In this document: one piece after another, positions 35,374 through 44,034 of the stretch
Numbering within the stretch: the stretch's first letter is position 1
Layout: the number at the start of each line of letters is the position of its first letter
Assembly (NCBI RefSeq): GCF_000721075.1
Contig: NZ_JOEQ01000020.1
Location: 62,001-126,000, forward strand
Reading direction: 5' to 3'
DNA from: Streptosporangium amethystogenes
Lineage (GTDB): Bacteria > Actinomycetota > Actinomycetes > Streptosporangiales > Streptosporangiaceae
DNA: 64,000 nucleotides
Notes under the pieces: model-generated
The model's database searches: none
What the model was told of the DNA's origin: nothing
Seen by the model: only the letters and a program-made list of their open reading frames with translations
Made by a program: the position numbers and the translations under genes

Positions 35374-35466
35374 CGACGGACCTGGTGAAGCAGTACACCC
35401 CTTCACCGTCATCCTCCGGAGAGGGTGTCCGGGCCTGACCCGGGAAGCATCCTGTCACCGTTCAGA

Positions 35467-35502
35467 AACTGTTTGCACTGTTATATTTAACAGCAAACAG
35501 TT
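35467..35502. promoter_or_regulatory. Nested inverted repeat before the membrane protein/GntR operon
   Basis: Outer arms AACTGTTTG and CAAACAGTT (9 bp, perfect) enclose inner arms CTGTTA and TAACAG around TATT. The centre supplies a TATATT-like -10 element. The structure ends exactly where the GGAGG ribosome site begins, so a protein bound here would block both transcription and translation start. The GntR protein encoded at the end of the operon is the likely ligand. Confidence 0.7.
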
Positions 35503-35514
35503 GGAGGTTGAGCC

Positions 35515-36525
35515 ATGTTCATCCCCATCCCCTTCGCGTCTCCTTACCGCCCCGATCACGCCGCGCCAGGCAGGGTCCGCCGCCTGATCCTGACAGCCGC
35601 CGGCCCGCTACTCCTGCTGATCGTGCCCATGACCCTGGTCACCCTGTACGGGGAGCGCCTCCCCGACCGCGTTTACCTCCAGAACTGGGCCATCGACACC
35701 GAGTACGAGCCCACCTGGCAAGGTTGGGCCTCACAACCCCTCTGGGGGGTGATGGTGTGGTTCGAAGCGCTGCTCATCGTCTCGTTCCTGCGCCACTGGC
35801 GCTTACCTCAGGTCCAGCGGGCCCTGGTGGCCGGGAGCTTCCTCATCGGCGTGGCCGCTCCGGTGTCCGGCGCGCTGTGGCTGCTGATGCTGGTCGACGC
35901 CCCGGGTGCCGTGGCCCGGCCCGCCTGGCTCCTGATGGTGGAGATCGCCGCCGCCGCGGGGGCATTCGCTCTGGGCTGGGCGGCGGCAGGTCCGCTGCCG
36001 CCGGCGCCCGAGACCACCGCCGTACCGCCGCCGCATGCGCCCACCATGACGCTCGGCCCGTGGCAGCGTGCCATGTTCGTGACCTCCGCCTGGTCGGCAC
36101 AGAGGCTGCTGGCCGCCGCGGTGCTGGCCGTGGTCACCGCATGGACCGTGTCCGAGGGCTCCGGTGCATGGCAGGGCACGACGGTACTGGCGCTGTGGAC
36201 GGTCTTTGAAATGGCGCAGGCGCGTACCCGTCTGCAGATCGACGGCTCGGGGGTCACGGTGCGGTTCCCCTGGCTACCCGCCCTACGCCGGACGGTGCCG
36301 TACCCGAGGATACGATTCGCTGAGGCCAGGAGCGAAGCTCCCGCCGGACGGTACAAGCTGGACGACGGTGATGCGGGCTGGGGTGTCGTCGGCAGGAAGG
36401 GGCCGGCGCTCGTCCTGTCGTTGAGTGATGGCCGGCTGTTCGTCTACTCCACGCGCGAAGCGGAGACGGCGGCCGCGCTGGTCAACGGATGGCTGAGCAG
36501 GCAGCGACAGGGGGAGACGGCGTAG
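35515..36525 (+). CDS. Multi-pass membrane protein of a GntR-linked operon
   Basis: A 336-residue protein with about six hydrophobic segments (roughly 25-45, 78-98, 107-130, 138-160, 190-210, 218-235), then a cytosolic C-terminal domain of about 95 residues (LQIDGSGVTVRFPWLPALRR ... LVLSLSDGRLFVYSTREAET) resembling a PH-like fold. GGAGG precedes the ATG. The stop codon shares one base with the GTG of the GntR gene. Such proteins with small GntR regulators resemble the YtrA-type operons that respond to cell-envelope stress. The exact role is unknown. Confidence 0.7.
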   Translation: MFIPIPFASPYRPDHAAPGRVRRLILTAAGPLLLLIVPMTLVTLYGERLPDRVYLQNWAIDTEYEPTWQGWASQPLWGVMVWFEALLIVSFLRHWRLPQVQRALVAGSFLIGVAAPVSGALWLLMLVDAPGAVARPAWLLMVEIAAAAGAFALGWAAAGPLPPAPETTAVPPPHAPTMTLGPWQRAMFVTSAWSAQRLLAAAVLAVVTAWTVSEGSGAWQGTTVLALWTVFEMAQARTRLQIDGSGVTVRFPWLPALRRTVPYPRIRFAEARSEAPAGRYKLDDGDAGWGVVGRKGPALVLSLSDGRLFVYSTREAETAAALVNGWLSRQRQGETA

Positions 36526-36890
36526 TGCTGATCACAGTTGACCCTTCATCGGCACAGTCACTCGCCGACCAGGTGGCGGCCTCCGTACGCGCCGCGCTGG
36601 CCAATGGCACGGCGGCCCCCGGAGACCGGCTCCCTTCGGCGCGCAACGTGGCCACCGCCCTCGGCATCAACCTGCACACCGTGCTACGGGGCTACCAGCA
36701 GTTGCGCGACGAAGGATTGGTGGAACTACGTCGCGGCCGAGCGGCTGTCATCACCGGCACGGCCGACCAGTTCCGCCTCCGACTCGCCGCGGCAGCCGAG
36801 GAGTTCGCCAGGGCCGCCCTGCATACCGGAGCCTCCGAAGAGGAAGCACTCGTCGCAGCCCGGAAGGCGTTGCTCGCCATGCGAGCCTGA
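36525..36890 (+). CDS. GntR family regulator, YtrA type, copy 1
   Basis: A 121-residue regulator made almost entirely of the winged helix: ITVDPSSAQSLADQVAASVR, then PGDRLPSARNVATALGINLH and TVLRGYQQLRDEGLVELRRG. The short C-terminal helices would dimerise; there is no large effector domain, as in YtrA-subfamily GntR proteins. GTG start at 36525 with GGGGGAGACGG upstream, touching the stop of the membrane gene. It likely autoregulates through the nested repeat at 35467-35502. A second copy lies at 56492-56860. Confidence 0.87.
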   Translation: MLITVDPSSAQSLADQVAASVRAALANGTAAPGDRLPSARNVATALGINLHTVLRGYQQLRDEGLVELRRGRAAVITGTADQFRLRLAAAAEEFARAALHTGASEEEALVAARKALLAMRA

Positions 36891-37045
36891 GTAGCAGCCT
36901 CCCACCCCGGCACCTCGCAACGCCCTGGAGTCCGCGGCATGACCGCAGCCGACGACGTCCTCCCCGCATGACGAGTTCCAGAGTTCAACTGACAGCTATC
37001 TACCGGTCAGATCCGCGGCAATCTTCGTCGGGCACGCTCGAACAC

Positions 37046-38395
37046 GTGACTCACATCCTGAAAGCCGCACTGTCGGTTGGCACAGTTGCCGCCACCCTGC
37101 TCGCCGCCTCCCCCGCGGCGGCCTTTCCCGCCGTTGAGCATCGGGGCGATCCCGCAGTCGTGACGACGGACAGCGAGACACCTGCCCTTTATGACGACGA
37201 AAAGGGGGGCAACGCCTCCGGTGACGACCCCGCCATCTGGGTCCACCCGAAGGACTCCCACAAGTCGATCGTGATCGTGACCGCCAAGGAGGGGGGCCTC
37301 CGCGTCTACAACATGAAATCCCGGGAGCTCCAGTCACTGGCCGCGACCGAGGCCCCGCGGGCCGACACGGCCAAAGGCCGGTACAACAACGTCGACATCG
37401 CCTACGACATCACGCTCGCCGGCCGCGTGGTCGACGTCGCGGTCGTCTCGGACCGCTACAACGACCAGCTCCGGTTCTTCGTCATCGACCCGGCCGGCGC
37501 CGCGGCGCGTACGCCGCTGACCGAGGTCACCGCGGCTGATCAGCGGTTCCTGTTCAACCCTGACCGTGAAGCCGTCGGCGAGGAGCACACGGCGTACGGA
37601 CTCGCCGTCTGGCAGCCGAAGCGCGGTGAGACGTATGCCGTCGTCACCCAGGAAGGTGCCACGACCCTCGCGACCGCGCGCATCGTCGAGGTCGACGGCA
37701 AGCTCGGCTACACGAGCGTCAAGAAACTGACGATGCCGAGCACCTTCAAGCTGCCGGACGGTTCGACCTGGTTCCCGTGTGAGGAGCCGGGCGTACTGCC
37801 GCAGTTCGAGGGTGTCGCGGTGGACCAGAAGTCGGGCGTTCTCTATGCCGCGCAGGAGGATGTCGGCCTGTGGCGGCTACGGCTGCCGCTCGGCTCGGGC
37901 GGGCAGCCGACGCTCATCGACAAGGTCACCGACTTCGGCATCCACGACGCCTACGACGAGAAATCCGAAAAGTGCCGGCCAATCGACCCGAAGGCCAAGG
38001 GGTTCGGCGGCAACCTGCTCACGGCTGACGCCGAGGGCGTCGACATCTACTACGGCCCGGGCTCGACCGGATACATCATCGTGTCAAGCCAGGGAGACGA
38101 CACGTTCGCGGTCTACGACCGGCAGGGCAAGAACGCTCCGGTGGGCGGCTTCCGGGTCAAGGGCGCCAAGGGAGCCGACGACGTCAACGGCTCCGACGGG
38201 CTTGCCGTGACGAACCGTCCCGTCGGTGACTACCGCCAGGGCCTGCTGGTCACGCACGACGAGCCCGAGACCGGGCCCGACGTCGACGACGAACGCGACG
38301 CCACGAACTTCTCCTACGTCTCGTGGGGTGAGATCGCCAAGGCCCTGTCGCTCAAGGTGACCACGAAGGCCGGAAACGACCCGCGGTTCCGCTAA
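37046..38395 (+). CDS. Secreted beta-propeller phytase (3-phytase)
   Basis: Exported phosphatase of about 449 residues that releases phosphate from phytate using bound calcium. A signal peptide (HILKAALSVGTVAATLLAAS, cleavage near AAAFP) starts at GTG 37046; the frame is open upstream to 36968 but that part lacks signal features. Propeller landmarks include GDDPAIWVHPKDSHKSIVIV, NNVDIAYDI, FEGVAVDQKSGVLYAAQEDV and ADAEGVDIYYGPGSTGYIIV, the calcium- and phosphate-site segments of the family. A strong terminator follows. It is a single-gene unit. Confidence 0.88.
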   Translation: MTHILKAALSVGTVAATLLAASPAAAFPAVEHRGDPAVVTTDSETPALYDDEKGGNASGDDPAIWVHPKDSHKSIVIVTAKEGGLRVYNMKSRELQSLAATEAPRADTAKGRYNNVDIAYDITLAGRVVDVAVVSDRYNDQLRFFVIDPAGAAARTPLTEVTAADQRFLFNPDREAVGEEHTAYGLAVWQPKRGETYAVVTQEGATTLATARIVEVDGKLGYTSVKKLTMPSTFKLPDGSTWFPCEEPGVLPQFEGVAVDQKSGVLYAAQEDVGLWRLRLPLGSGGQPTLIDKVTDFGIHDAYDEKSEKCRPIDPKAKGFGGNLLTADAEGVDIYYGPGSTGYIIVSSQGDDTFAVYDRQGKNAPVGGFRVKGAKGADDVNGSDGLAVTNRPVGDYRQGLLVTHDEPETGPDVDDERDATNFSYVSWGEIAKALSLKVTTKAGNDPRFR

Positions 38396-38461
38396 GGCGG
38401 ACTGCCGCAGGCCGGTCGCGTGAATCAGGGACGCTCTCGGCTGACAAAGCTCTCAACCGGA

Positions 38462-38490
38462 ACGCCTCGGGGCATGGTCCTCCGAGGCGT
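38462..38490 (+). terminator. Intrinsic terminator after the phytase gene
   Basis: ACGCCTCGG pairs with CCGAGGCGT across an 11-base loop, followed by CTCCGTTTT. It also lies beyond the leftward DsrE gene stop (38589), so it may serve both convergent units. Confidence 0.82.
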
Positions 38491-38588
38491 CTCCGTTTTC
38501 CGCTCTGTCGATCCCCGGTAGACCCAGGACACGATCTGTCCGGAATCTCTGCAGCACCTCATTTCCATGCTTCGGTGCCCTCGGGACA

Positions 38589-38954
38589 TCAGTAACTGAA
38601 GGTGGTCGCGCCCTCGTCGCCGATCCACTGCCACATGGGGACGGTGCCGCCCAGCTCCGCGCCCTCGATGAGTCGCTGTTTGTCGAGCGCGCGGGCCTCG
38701 AAGCAGATCGGACAGACCAGGTAGTGTCCGCCTGCCTTGGCGTACCGGGCCACGAGGTCGGCCAGTGGAGGGCAGCCGTCACACGCGACGGCGATGGCGA
38801 CGCCGTCCAGCGCCAGCCGGGCCGCTTCCTTGGTGAGGAACATGAGCGTGGGACGGCCCTGCTCGGCTGCGCCGACCGCGACCAGGAACGCCACCGTGAC
38901 CCGCTCAGGGTCCTCAAGCCCGGTGGTCAAACTGACGACAGCTTTTCCGGCCAT
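38589..38954 (-). CDS. DsrE family protein
   Basis: Soluble 121-residue protein of the DsrE/DsrF-like fold: KAVVSLTTGLEDPERVTVAF at the N-terminus, GRPTLMFLTKEAARLALDGV in the middle, and two Cys in GGHYLVCPICFEARAL. Family members handle sulfur relay or act as small redox proteins; the CxxC here would suit either. AAGGAGAG precedes ATG 38954. It is downstream of, and in line with, the CMD and LAL genes but separated from them by about 180 bp. Confidence 0.8.
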   Translation of the reverse strand: MAGKAVVSLTTGLEDPERVTVAFLVAVGAAEQGRPTLMFLTKEAARLALDGVAIAVACDGCPPLADLVARYAKAGGHYLVCPICFEARALDKQRLIEGAELGGTVPMWQWIGDEGATTFSY

Positions 38955-39135
38955 GGATCTCTCCTTGTCTTTCGTCGATGGAGCACGTGGACTTTCTGAA
39001 CGACTCGGCACCGGCGAACCGCCGTCACCCGGTCCTTCGCCCCGCATTCCGCACGTGACCCCGATCGACCTGGGGTGATCACCCGCTGCACTGGCTCAGA
39101 TATAGCTGCTGACCTGCAACGGTGCGGAAAACGAC

Positions 39136-39708
39136 CTAGCCGGAGACGGCTTCGACGCCGGTTGTCCCGAGGGCCGCCCGGATGCCGGGGTGCAGCCCGT
39201 CAAAGACCGGATCCGGGACGGCACCGACCGCGGACAGGACGCCGCTGAAGAAGCGGCGCAGGCAGACGGCGAGCACGATCTGGAGGATGTCGACATCGGC
39301 CAGCCCGTGCCCGCGCAGAATGTCGATGTCCGCCTCGGTCACCGTGACAGGATCGGCGGCAACGCGTTCGGCGAAGTCCATGACCGCCGCGTCCACCGGA
39401 GCCAGCCCCGCGTCGTGGCGGTCGGCCACGATCGCGCGCAGCGCCGCGTCGTCGTAGAACCGCTCACGCAGCACGGCCGCGTGAGCGAGACCGCAGTACG
39501 TGGAACCGAGACGGCGGGCGGCGGTCAGGGTGACCAGCTCGTAGCGACGCAGGTCCATGCCGGCCTTGACCGCCTCCCCCAACTGCTGCCAGGCGCCGTA
39601 GACCTCAGGCCGCAGCGCCAGCACCCTGAGGTAGTTGGGCACGTATCCCAGGGCGGCCCGCTCGGTCTGGTAGAGCGGTGATTCGGCGGGCGTGCTGAGA
39701 TAGGTCAT
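39136..39708 (-). CDS. Carboxymuconolactone decarboxylase/AhpD-like family protein
   Basis: A 190-residue all-helical protein. The active-site helix reads LRRYELVTLTAARRLGSTYC followed by GLAHAAVLRERF. AhpD-type peroxidases use CxxC with a His; here the second Cys is absent and only YCGLAH remains, as in many peroxidase-related paralogues. It is 74 bp downstream of the LAL regulator gene and on the same strand, so probably co-transcribed. A role in peroxide detoxification or ring-opening chemistry cannot be decided by sequence. Confidence 0.8.
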   Translation of the reverse strand: MTYLSTPAESPLYQTERAALGYVPNYLRVLALRPEVYGAWQQLGEAVKAGMDLRRYELVTLTAARRLGSTYCGLAHAAVLRERFYDDAALRAIVADRHDAGLAPVDAAVMDFAERVAADPVTVTEADIDILRGHGLADVDILQIVLAVCLRRFFSGVLSAVGAVPDPVFDGLHPGIRAALGTTGVEAVSG

Positions 39709-39782
39709 GGTCTCCCCTTACGGCGGCGCCTCCGCACAGAACGGTAGGACCTCCGCGACGGTCCGCGATTGGGGAGATCTCC

Positions 39783-42368
39783 CTAATTTGCGGGATCCCG
39801 GAGCAGGTTCAGCCGGTGCGCCGCAGCGACCGCCTGGCCCCGGCTGGCCACACCGAGCTTGCCCAGCACCGCGGAGATGTGGTGGTCGACGGTCTTGACC
39901 GACAACGACAGGCGCCCGGCTATCTCGGCGTTGGACAGCCCTTCGGCCAGTAGCGCCAGCACCTCCACCTGGCGCGGCGTCAGACCGGCGGCGTTGGCGG
40001 CCGTCGCCCGGCGGGGACCGCGTGGCACCCGGGTGAATCCGCGCCTTCTCAGCTCGGCCCGTAACCTCTCCGCCGCCCGCGTGGCCCCCAGCTCGTCCAG
40101 GACCCGCAACGCCTCGGCCGCCGCATCCTGCTCACCGCCCGCCAGCACCTCGACGCGCGCGTATCCGGCACCGCGCCGGGCCCACTCCGCGGCCGCGCCC
40201 GCCCAGTCGCCGTCGATCATCAGCTGGTACGGCCGCACCACCGCACCCGGGATCCCGGTCCCGCCGGCCCGCCATAACCGGTAGGCCAGCTCCCCGACGT
40301 AAACCGGGTGGCTCACCGTCATGGCCAGGTCCAGGCCGCGCCGAGCCTCCTCGGCGGCACGCTCGGCATCGCCGCGCCACAGGAAGAACTCCGAGCGGGC
40401 CGCCGCCACCGGGCAGACCCGCTGCACCTCACCGGTACGTTCGGCCTGGCGGGCGGCCTCGTCCAGGGTGGCCGACGCCTCGGGCTCGCCGCGAGCCGCC
40501 TGGATCCGGCCCCGCGCCACCAGCGCGGGAACCACGGCGACCCCGGCCCGGACCGGCCGGTCCAGCGCCGCGTCCGCGTCGGCCAGCGCGCCGGTCCAGT
40601 CACAGCGGGCCAGCCGCACCCCCGCCCGCACCCCGAGCAGGTACTGGACGTAGCCGTCGAGATCCTGCCGGGTGGCGTAGGCCAGCGCCCGCTCGACCGC
40701 CGGGACGGCGGCTTCGTACTCGGCCAGCTCGACCAGCGAGGTGGCCAGGTTGACCAGTGCCCGGGCGGCGTGATCGGTCAGCCCGAGGGATGAGGCCCGC
40801 TCGTGCGCCACCCGCAGCGCCGCGGCCGCGCCGTCGTCACCGTCCATCAGCCGCGCGCTGCTCACGTTGATCACGGCGTGAACGGAGGTCTCCACATCCC
40901 CCAGCCGGTCGGCCAGGGTCCGTGCCCGCTCCCCCCACGTGACCGCGGTCTCCCGCTCGCCCGCCAGCATGTGCAGCTGCGACCGGTTGCTGTAGGCCAT
41001 GGCCAGCTGTCGGCCCGGCGGCCCGGCCTCTAGGACCGTCACCGCTCGGGCGGCCGCCTCCCGGGCCTCCCCCGCGTCCCCCGCCCACCACGCCAGCCGG
41101 GAGATCCAGCGCAGGTTCTCCCCGACCTGTTCAGGTTGCCGCAGATCCTCCCGTACGGCCAGCGCCGCCCGCCGGGCCCGCAGCCCCTCCTCGGCCAGCC
41201 CGGCCAGATACGCCTGGAAGGCGTACGCCTCCAGCAGCTCGGCCCGTTGCGGGGCCGGCAGCCGGTCGGCGTGTACGGCCGCGACCCGGTAATGTGCCGT
41301 CGCCTCCCGATGCGCGCCCTGCTGGGCCGCGCCGACCCCCGCCACCTGCCCGTACCGCAGGACCGCGGCCTCGTCCCCCGCGTGCAGCGCGTGGTGGACC
41401 AGACGGCCCGGGTCGACCCCGGCGGCCCCCGCCAGCACGCCCAGCACCCGCCGGTGCAGGACGGCGCGTCGCGCGGGCGACATCGCGTCCTCCACCGCGC
41501 CGCGCAGCAGCTCGTGACGGAACGACACGCCGTCACCAGACGGCACCAGCACCCCGGCGTCGACACACAGGTCGACCAGGTCCGACGCTCCCGCCACGAC
41601 GGCGGCGTCGGCGCGAGTCGGGATCACCGCCACCAGTTGGGCCAGCTCCCGGGCGGGCCGCGGCAGTGCCCGCATCCGGTCCAGGACGAGATCCTGCACA
41701 GTGGCCGGCACCGCCCGGCCGTCGGCCTTGAACAACTCGGTCACCAGCAACGGATTGCCGCCGGTCAACCGGTAGACCAGCTCCGGATCCCGCCCGGCCC
41801 GGTGCGCCTGCTCCGTCACACACGCCGGAGACAGCGGCGACAGCGACACGCGTCGCACGATGGCGCTGGGCAGGGCCGCCAGGGCGCCCCGCAGTGGGTG
41901 CTCGGCGCCCACCTCGTCGTCACGGTAGGTCACCACGACCAGGGCCGACATCCGGCCGATCCGTCGGCCCGACCAGACCAGCCAGTCGAGTGTGGCCTCA
42001 TCGGCCCAGTGGGCGTCCTCCACCACGACGACCGGGCGCGGCCGCTGCGGCGGGCCGGAAAGCTCGTCCAGGAAGGCCGCGAAGATCTCCTCCCGCGCGG
42101 CGCCGGCGTTCAGCCGATCGGCCAGGATGTTTCCGGTCTGGCGGCCGATGTCGTGCAGGGGGCCCAGCGCCCGCGGGGTGATCAACCGGTCGCAGCCGCC
42201 CCAGAGCACCCATGCCGCCGACCCGCATCGCCGGGCGAACTCGGTCACGAGCGCGGACTTGCCGATGCCCGCCTCGCCGGCCACCACCGCCACTCGACCG
42301 CCGCGGGCGCTCTCGCGCAGAAGATCGCCGAGGAGATCCAGCGTCGCGGAACGCTCCCACAGCTCCAT
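39783..42368 (-). CDS. LuxR family regulator with AAA/NTPase domain (LAL type)
   Basis: An 861-residue transcription factor. It starts with an AAA ATPase: WERSATLDLLGDLLRESARG, Walker A VVAGEAGIGKSALVTEFA, and Walker B PRPVVVVEDAHWADEATLDW. A long TPR-like helical region follows (about 330-780). The C-terminal LuxR helix-turn-helix reads LTPRQVEVLALLAEGLSNAE then IAGRLSLSVKTVDHHISAVL. LAL proteins activate target genes after ATP and ligand binding. The obvious neighbours it may control are the CMD-family gene just downstream and the leftward genes beyond. Confidence 0.92.
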   Translation of the reverse strand: MELWERSATLDLLGDLLRESARGGRVAVVAGEAGIGKSALVTEFARRCGSAAWVLWGGCDRLITPRALGPLHDIGRQTGNILADRLNAGAAREEIFAAFLDELSGPPQRPRPVVVVEDAHWADEATLDWLVWSGRRIGRMSALVVVTYRDDEVGAEHPLRGALAALPSAIVRRVSLSPLSPACVTEQAHRAGRDPELVYRLTGGNPLLVTELFKADGRAVPATVQDLVLDRMRALPRPARELAQLVAVIPTRADAAVVAGASDLVDLCVDAGVLVPSGDGVSFRHELLRGAVEDAMSPARRAVLHRRVLGVLAGAAGVDPGRLVHHALHAGDEAAVLRYGQVAGVGAAQQGAHREATAHYRVAAVHADRLPAPQRAELLEAYAFQAYLAGLAEEGLRARRAALAVREDLRQPEQVGENLRWISRLAWWAGDAGEAREAAARAVTVLEAGPPGRQLAMAYSNRSQLHMLAGERETAVTWGERARTLADRLGDVETSVHAVINVSSARLMDGDDGAAAALRVAHERASSLGLTDHAARALVNLATSLVELAEYEAAVPAVERALAYATRQDLDGYVQYLLGVRAGVRLARCDWTGALADADAALDRPVRAGVAVVPALVARGRIQAARGEPEASATLDEAARQAERTGEVQRVCPVAAARSEFFLWRGDAERAAEEARRGLDLAMTVSHPVYVGELAYRLWRAGGTGIPGAVVRPYQLMIDGDWAGAAAEWARRGAGYARVEVLAGGEQDAAAEALRVLDELGATRAAERLRAELRRRGFTRVPRGPRRATAANAAGLTPRQVEVLALLAEGLSNAEIAGRLSLSVKTVDHHISAVLGKLGVASRGQAVAAAHRLNLLRDPAN

Positions 42369-42647
42369 CCACCTGATGCTAAACCGTTCTCTGATCCTCG
42401 CTGTTTGTCAGTGCGGACCAGCGAGCCGCCGCGGCATTTTCCCTGTCGGGATTTCCCGTTTCGCCAATGCGCGCCTGGCACGAATACCGGGCGTTTTCCC
42501 GCCTCCCACCTGACCGGACAGCCGATGCGCTGCATCAGCTGACAATCTTCAGATTCGGCAGGACCGGCCCGGAGAGAGCGCACGCTTTACACGACGTCAC
42601 CTACCTCTCGGACGCCTTTCTTGGCACCCGCGCGGTAGGTCGGCAAC

Positions 42648-42692
42648 GGCACGGCGGTCCCGGACCGGGGGAAGGGATGGGACCGCCGTGCC
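42648..42692 (-). terminator. Terminator of the two-gene module
   Basis: A 14-bp perfect stem, GGCACGGCGGTCCC / GGGACCGCCGTGCC, with a 17-base loop directly after the leftward stop at 42696. A diverged but structure-preserving copy is at 35168-35211. Confidence 0.8.
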
Positions 42693-42695
42693 TGC

Positions 42696-43004
42696 TCACG
42701 AGCGGCCGGGTCCGGCGAGCGCCCAGCGTTGGGTGATCGCGGTCATCTCTGCCTCGCGCATCTGGGCCTTGAGACCGTCGACGGTCCGGTCGCACAGAAG
42801 CAGTGGTTCGGGGGTGGGCCAGGTGGTGATGGCGTGGAAGAGGCGGCTGCCGGTGCCGTACAGCACGGCCCAGCCTGGCCAGGTGATCTCCAACATCGCC
42901 GCTTCGGCGCGGGCCTCATGGTCCCAGGTGTAGTGGGGTACGGGGGCGGCGGCCTGGCCGTCGCGGTGGCGTCCGCGAGGGCGGGTGGGTCGTCGCCGGA
43001 TCAT
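42696..43004 (-). CDS. Module protein B (102 aa), unknown function
   Basis: The start ATG overlaps the stop of the preceding gene (ATGA). After a basic N-terminus (MIRRRPTRPRGRHRDG) it reads HYTWDHEARAEAAMLEITWP, GWAVLYGTGSRLFHAITTWP and CDRTVDGLKAQMREAEMTAI. The Trp/aromatic-rich core and amphipathic C-terminal helix suggest a small globular protein; no known family is recognised. Fragments of the same gene lie at 35215-35373 and 20119-20152, so it belongs to a recurrent lineage-specific module. Confidence 0.72.
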   Translation of the reverse strand: MIRRRPTRPRGRHRDGQAAAPVPHYTWDHEARAEAAMLEITWPGWAVLYGTGSRLFHAITTWPTPEPLLLCDRTVDGLKAQMREAEMTAITQRWALAGPGRS

Positions 43005-43288
43005 GAGATCACCTGCCCGGCGGCCTGTCCCCGCGTCTGCCCGGCAGAGGTCTCCGTGACGGCAGCGGCCTGGGCGTTGGCCTCTTGGGCGATGGCCTCC
43101 TGCCGGTCGGTCTCGGCCCGCAGAGCCTCCAGGCTGTCGGCGTCGATGGTCCGTTCGGCCCCGGCGTGGAAGGCGGCCAGGGAGAAGGGCTCCTCCCGGC
43201 TGGCCCACAGCCGTCCGGCGTCACTGAGGATGAGCCGCCAGCCGGGAATGGTGGTGGGTTCTGGGGTGGTGGACCTACCATCGTTCAT
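43001..43288 (-). CDS. Module protein A (95 aa), unknown function
   Basis: GGAG nine bases before ATG 43288. The N-terminal half reads IPGWRLILSDAGRLWASREE then PFSLAAFHAGAERTIDADSL. The C-terminal half is a charged helix (EALRAETDRQEAIAQEANAQ) likely to form a coiled coil. It overlaps gene B by four bases. A relic of the N-terminal half lies at 20119-20243. Its frame is open far upstream and continuous with the Cys-rich ORF, but the ribosome site and the family pattern fix the start here. Confidence 0.72.
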   Translation of the reverse strand: MNDGRSTTPEPTTIPGWRLILSDAGRLWASREEPFSLAAFHAGAERTIDADSLEALRAETDRQEAIAQEANAQAAAVTETSAGQTRGQAAGQVIS

Positions 43289-43690
43289 TGATTGGATCTC
43301 CATCTGATCAAGGGCCCGTCTGTTCGTTGGTCGCGGAGGACGGGCCCGCTTCATGTGGTGGGGAAGAGCGTGGAGGGGTGTGCCGTACGGGCCGAGTGGC
43401 CGGTACGGAGACGGGGTGACCGCTACACGGTGCAGGGCACAGACGGCCGATGGCCGGGGATGGGCCGCGAGGCGACGTACGGTGCCGGGCCGGGACGCTC
43501 TGAGATGGACGGGCCTGGACGGGCGCGCCGGGCGAAGGCGGCAGGGCTCCCGCCTGGGCAACGATGCCGGTACGGCGGGCACGACGACCGGGACCTGCCC
43601 AGAACGGCGCTGGGCGGGTACCGACGGAACCGCCTTGGCCGGAGCCCTCGGAGTGGGCGACTCGAAGCAGGACAAAGAGCGGTCCCCGGT

Positions 43691-43891
43691 ACGGCGGGCC
43701 TCCAGGCGCATGGCCATCAGACCTCCGGAAGGCTGTGCGTACTCGTGATCGGCGGGCCGGTCGGGGCAGCCGTGCGCGTAGGGGGCGTGCCCGCAGGCGG
43801 CGCAGCCCATCGGCATCGGCGGCGCATCCAGGAAGCAGCAGCAGCCAATCGCCGTGGACCGGTCGAGAGCCGGAGCACTAGGGTTGTTCAC
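43691..43891 (-). pseudogene. Cys/His-rich ORF at the head of the module (3' end unclear)
   Basis: From GTG 43891 the frame encodes a plausible small metal-binding protein: AIGCCCFLDAPPMPMGCAAC then GHAPYAHGCPDRPADHEYAQ and PSGGLMAMRLEARR. The CxxCGH...HxC pattern suggests a zinc knuckle. After that point the sequence becomes Pro/Arg-rich and has no stop until 43001, inside module gene A, so the original 3' end seems lost to an indel. No strong ribosome site is seen. It could also be a live gene whose end I cannot place. Confidence 0.4.
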
Positions 43892-44034
43892 GGATCAGGA
43901 CTCACTTCCTGGTCAAGGGCCTGTTGTCGGTGGGCAATACCGATAGCGGGCCCGATTTCTGTTGATAATTTTGCTGGCCTGCTCGCCTACTGGCCAGCAG
44001 GCAAACTGGGGTGCAGGCCTAGTGGCATGGTGCG

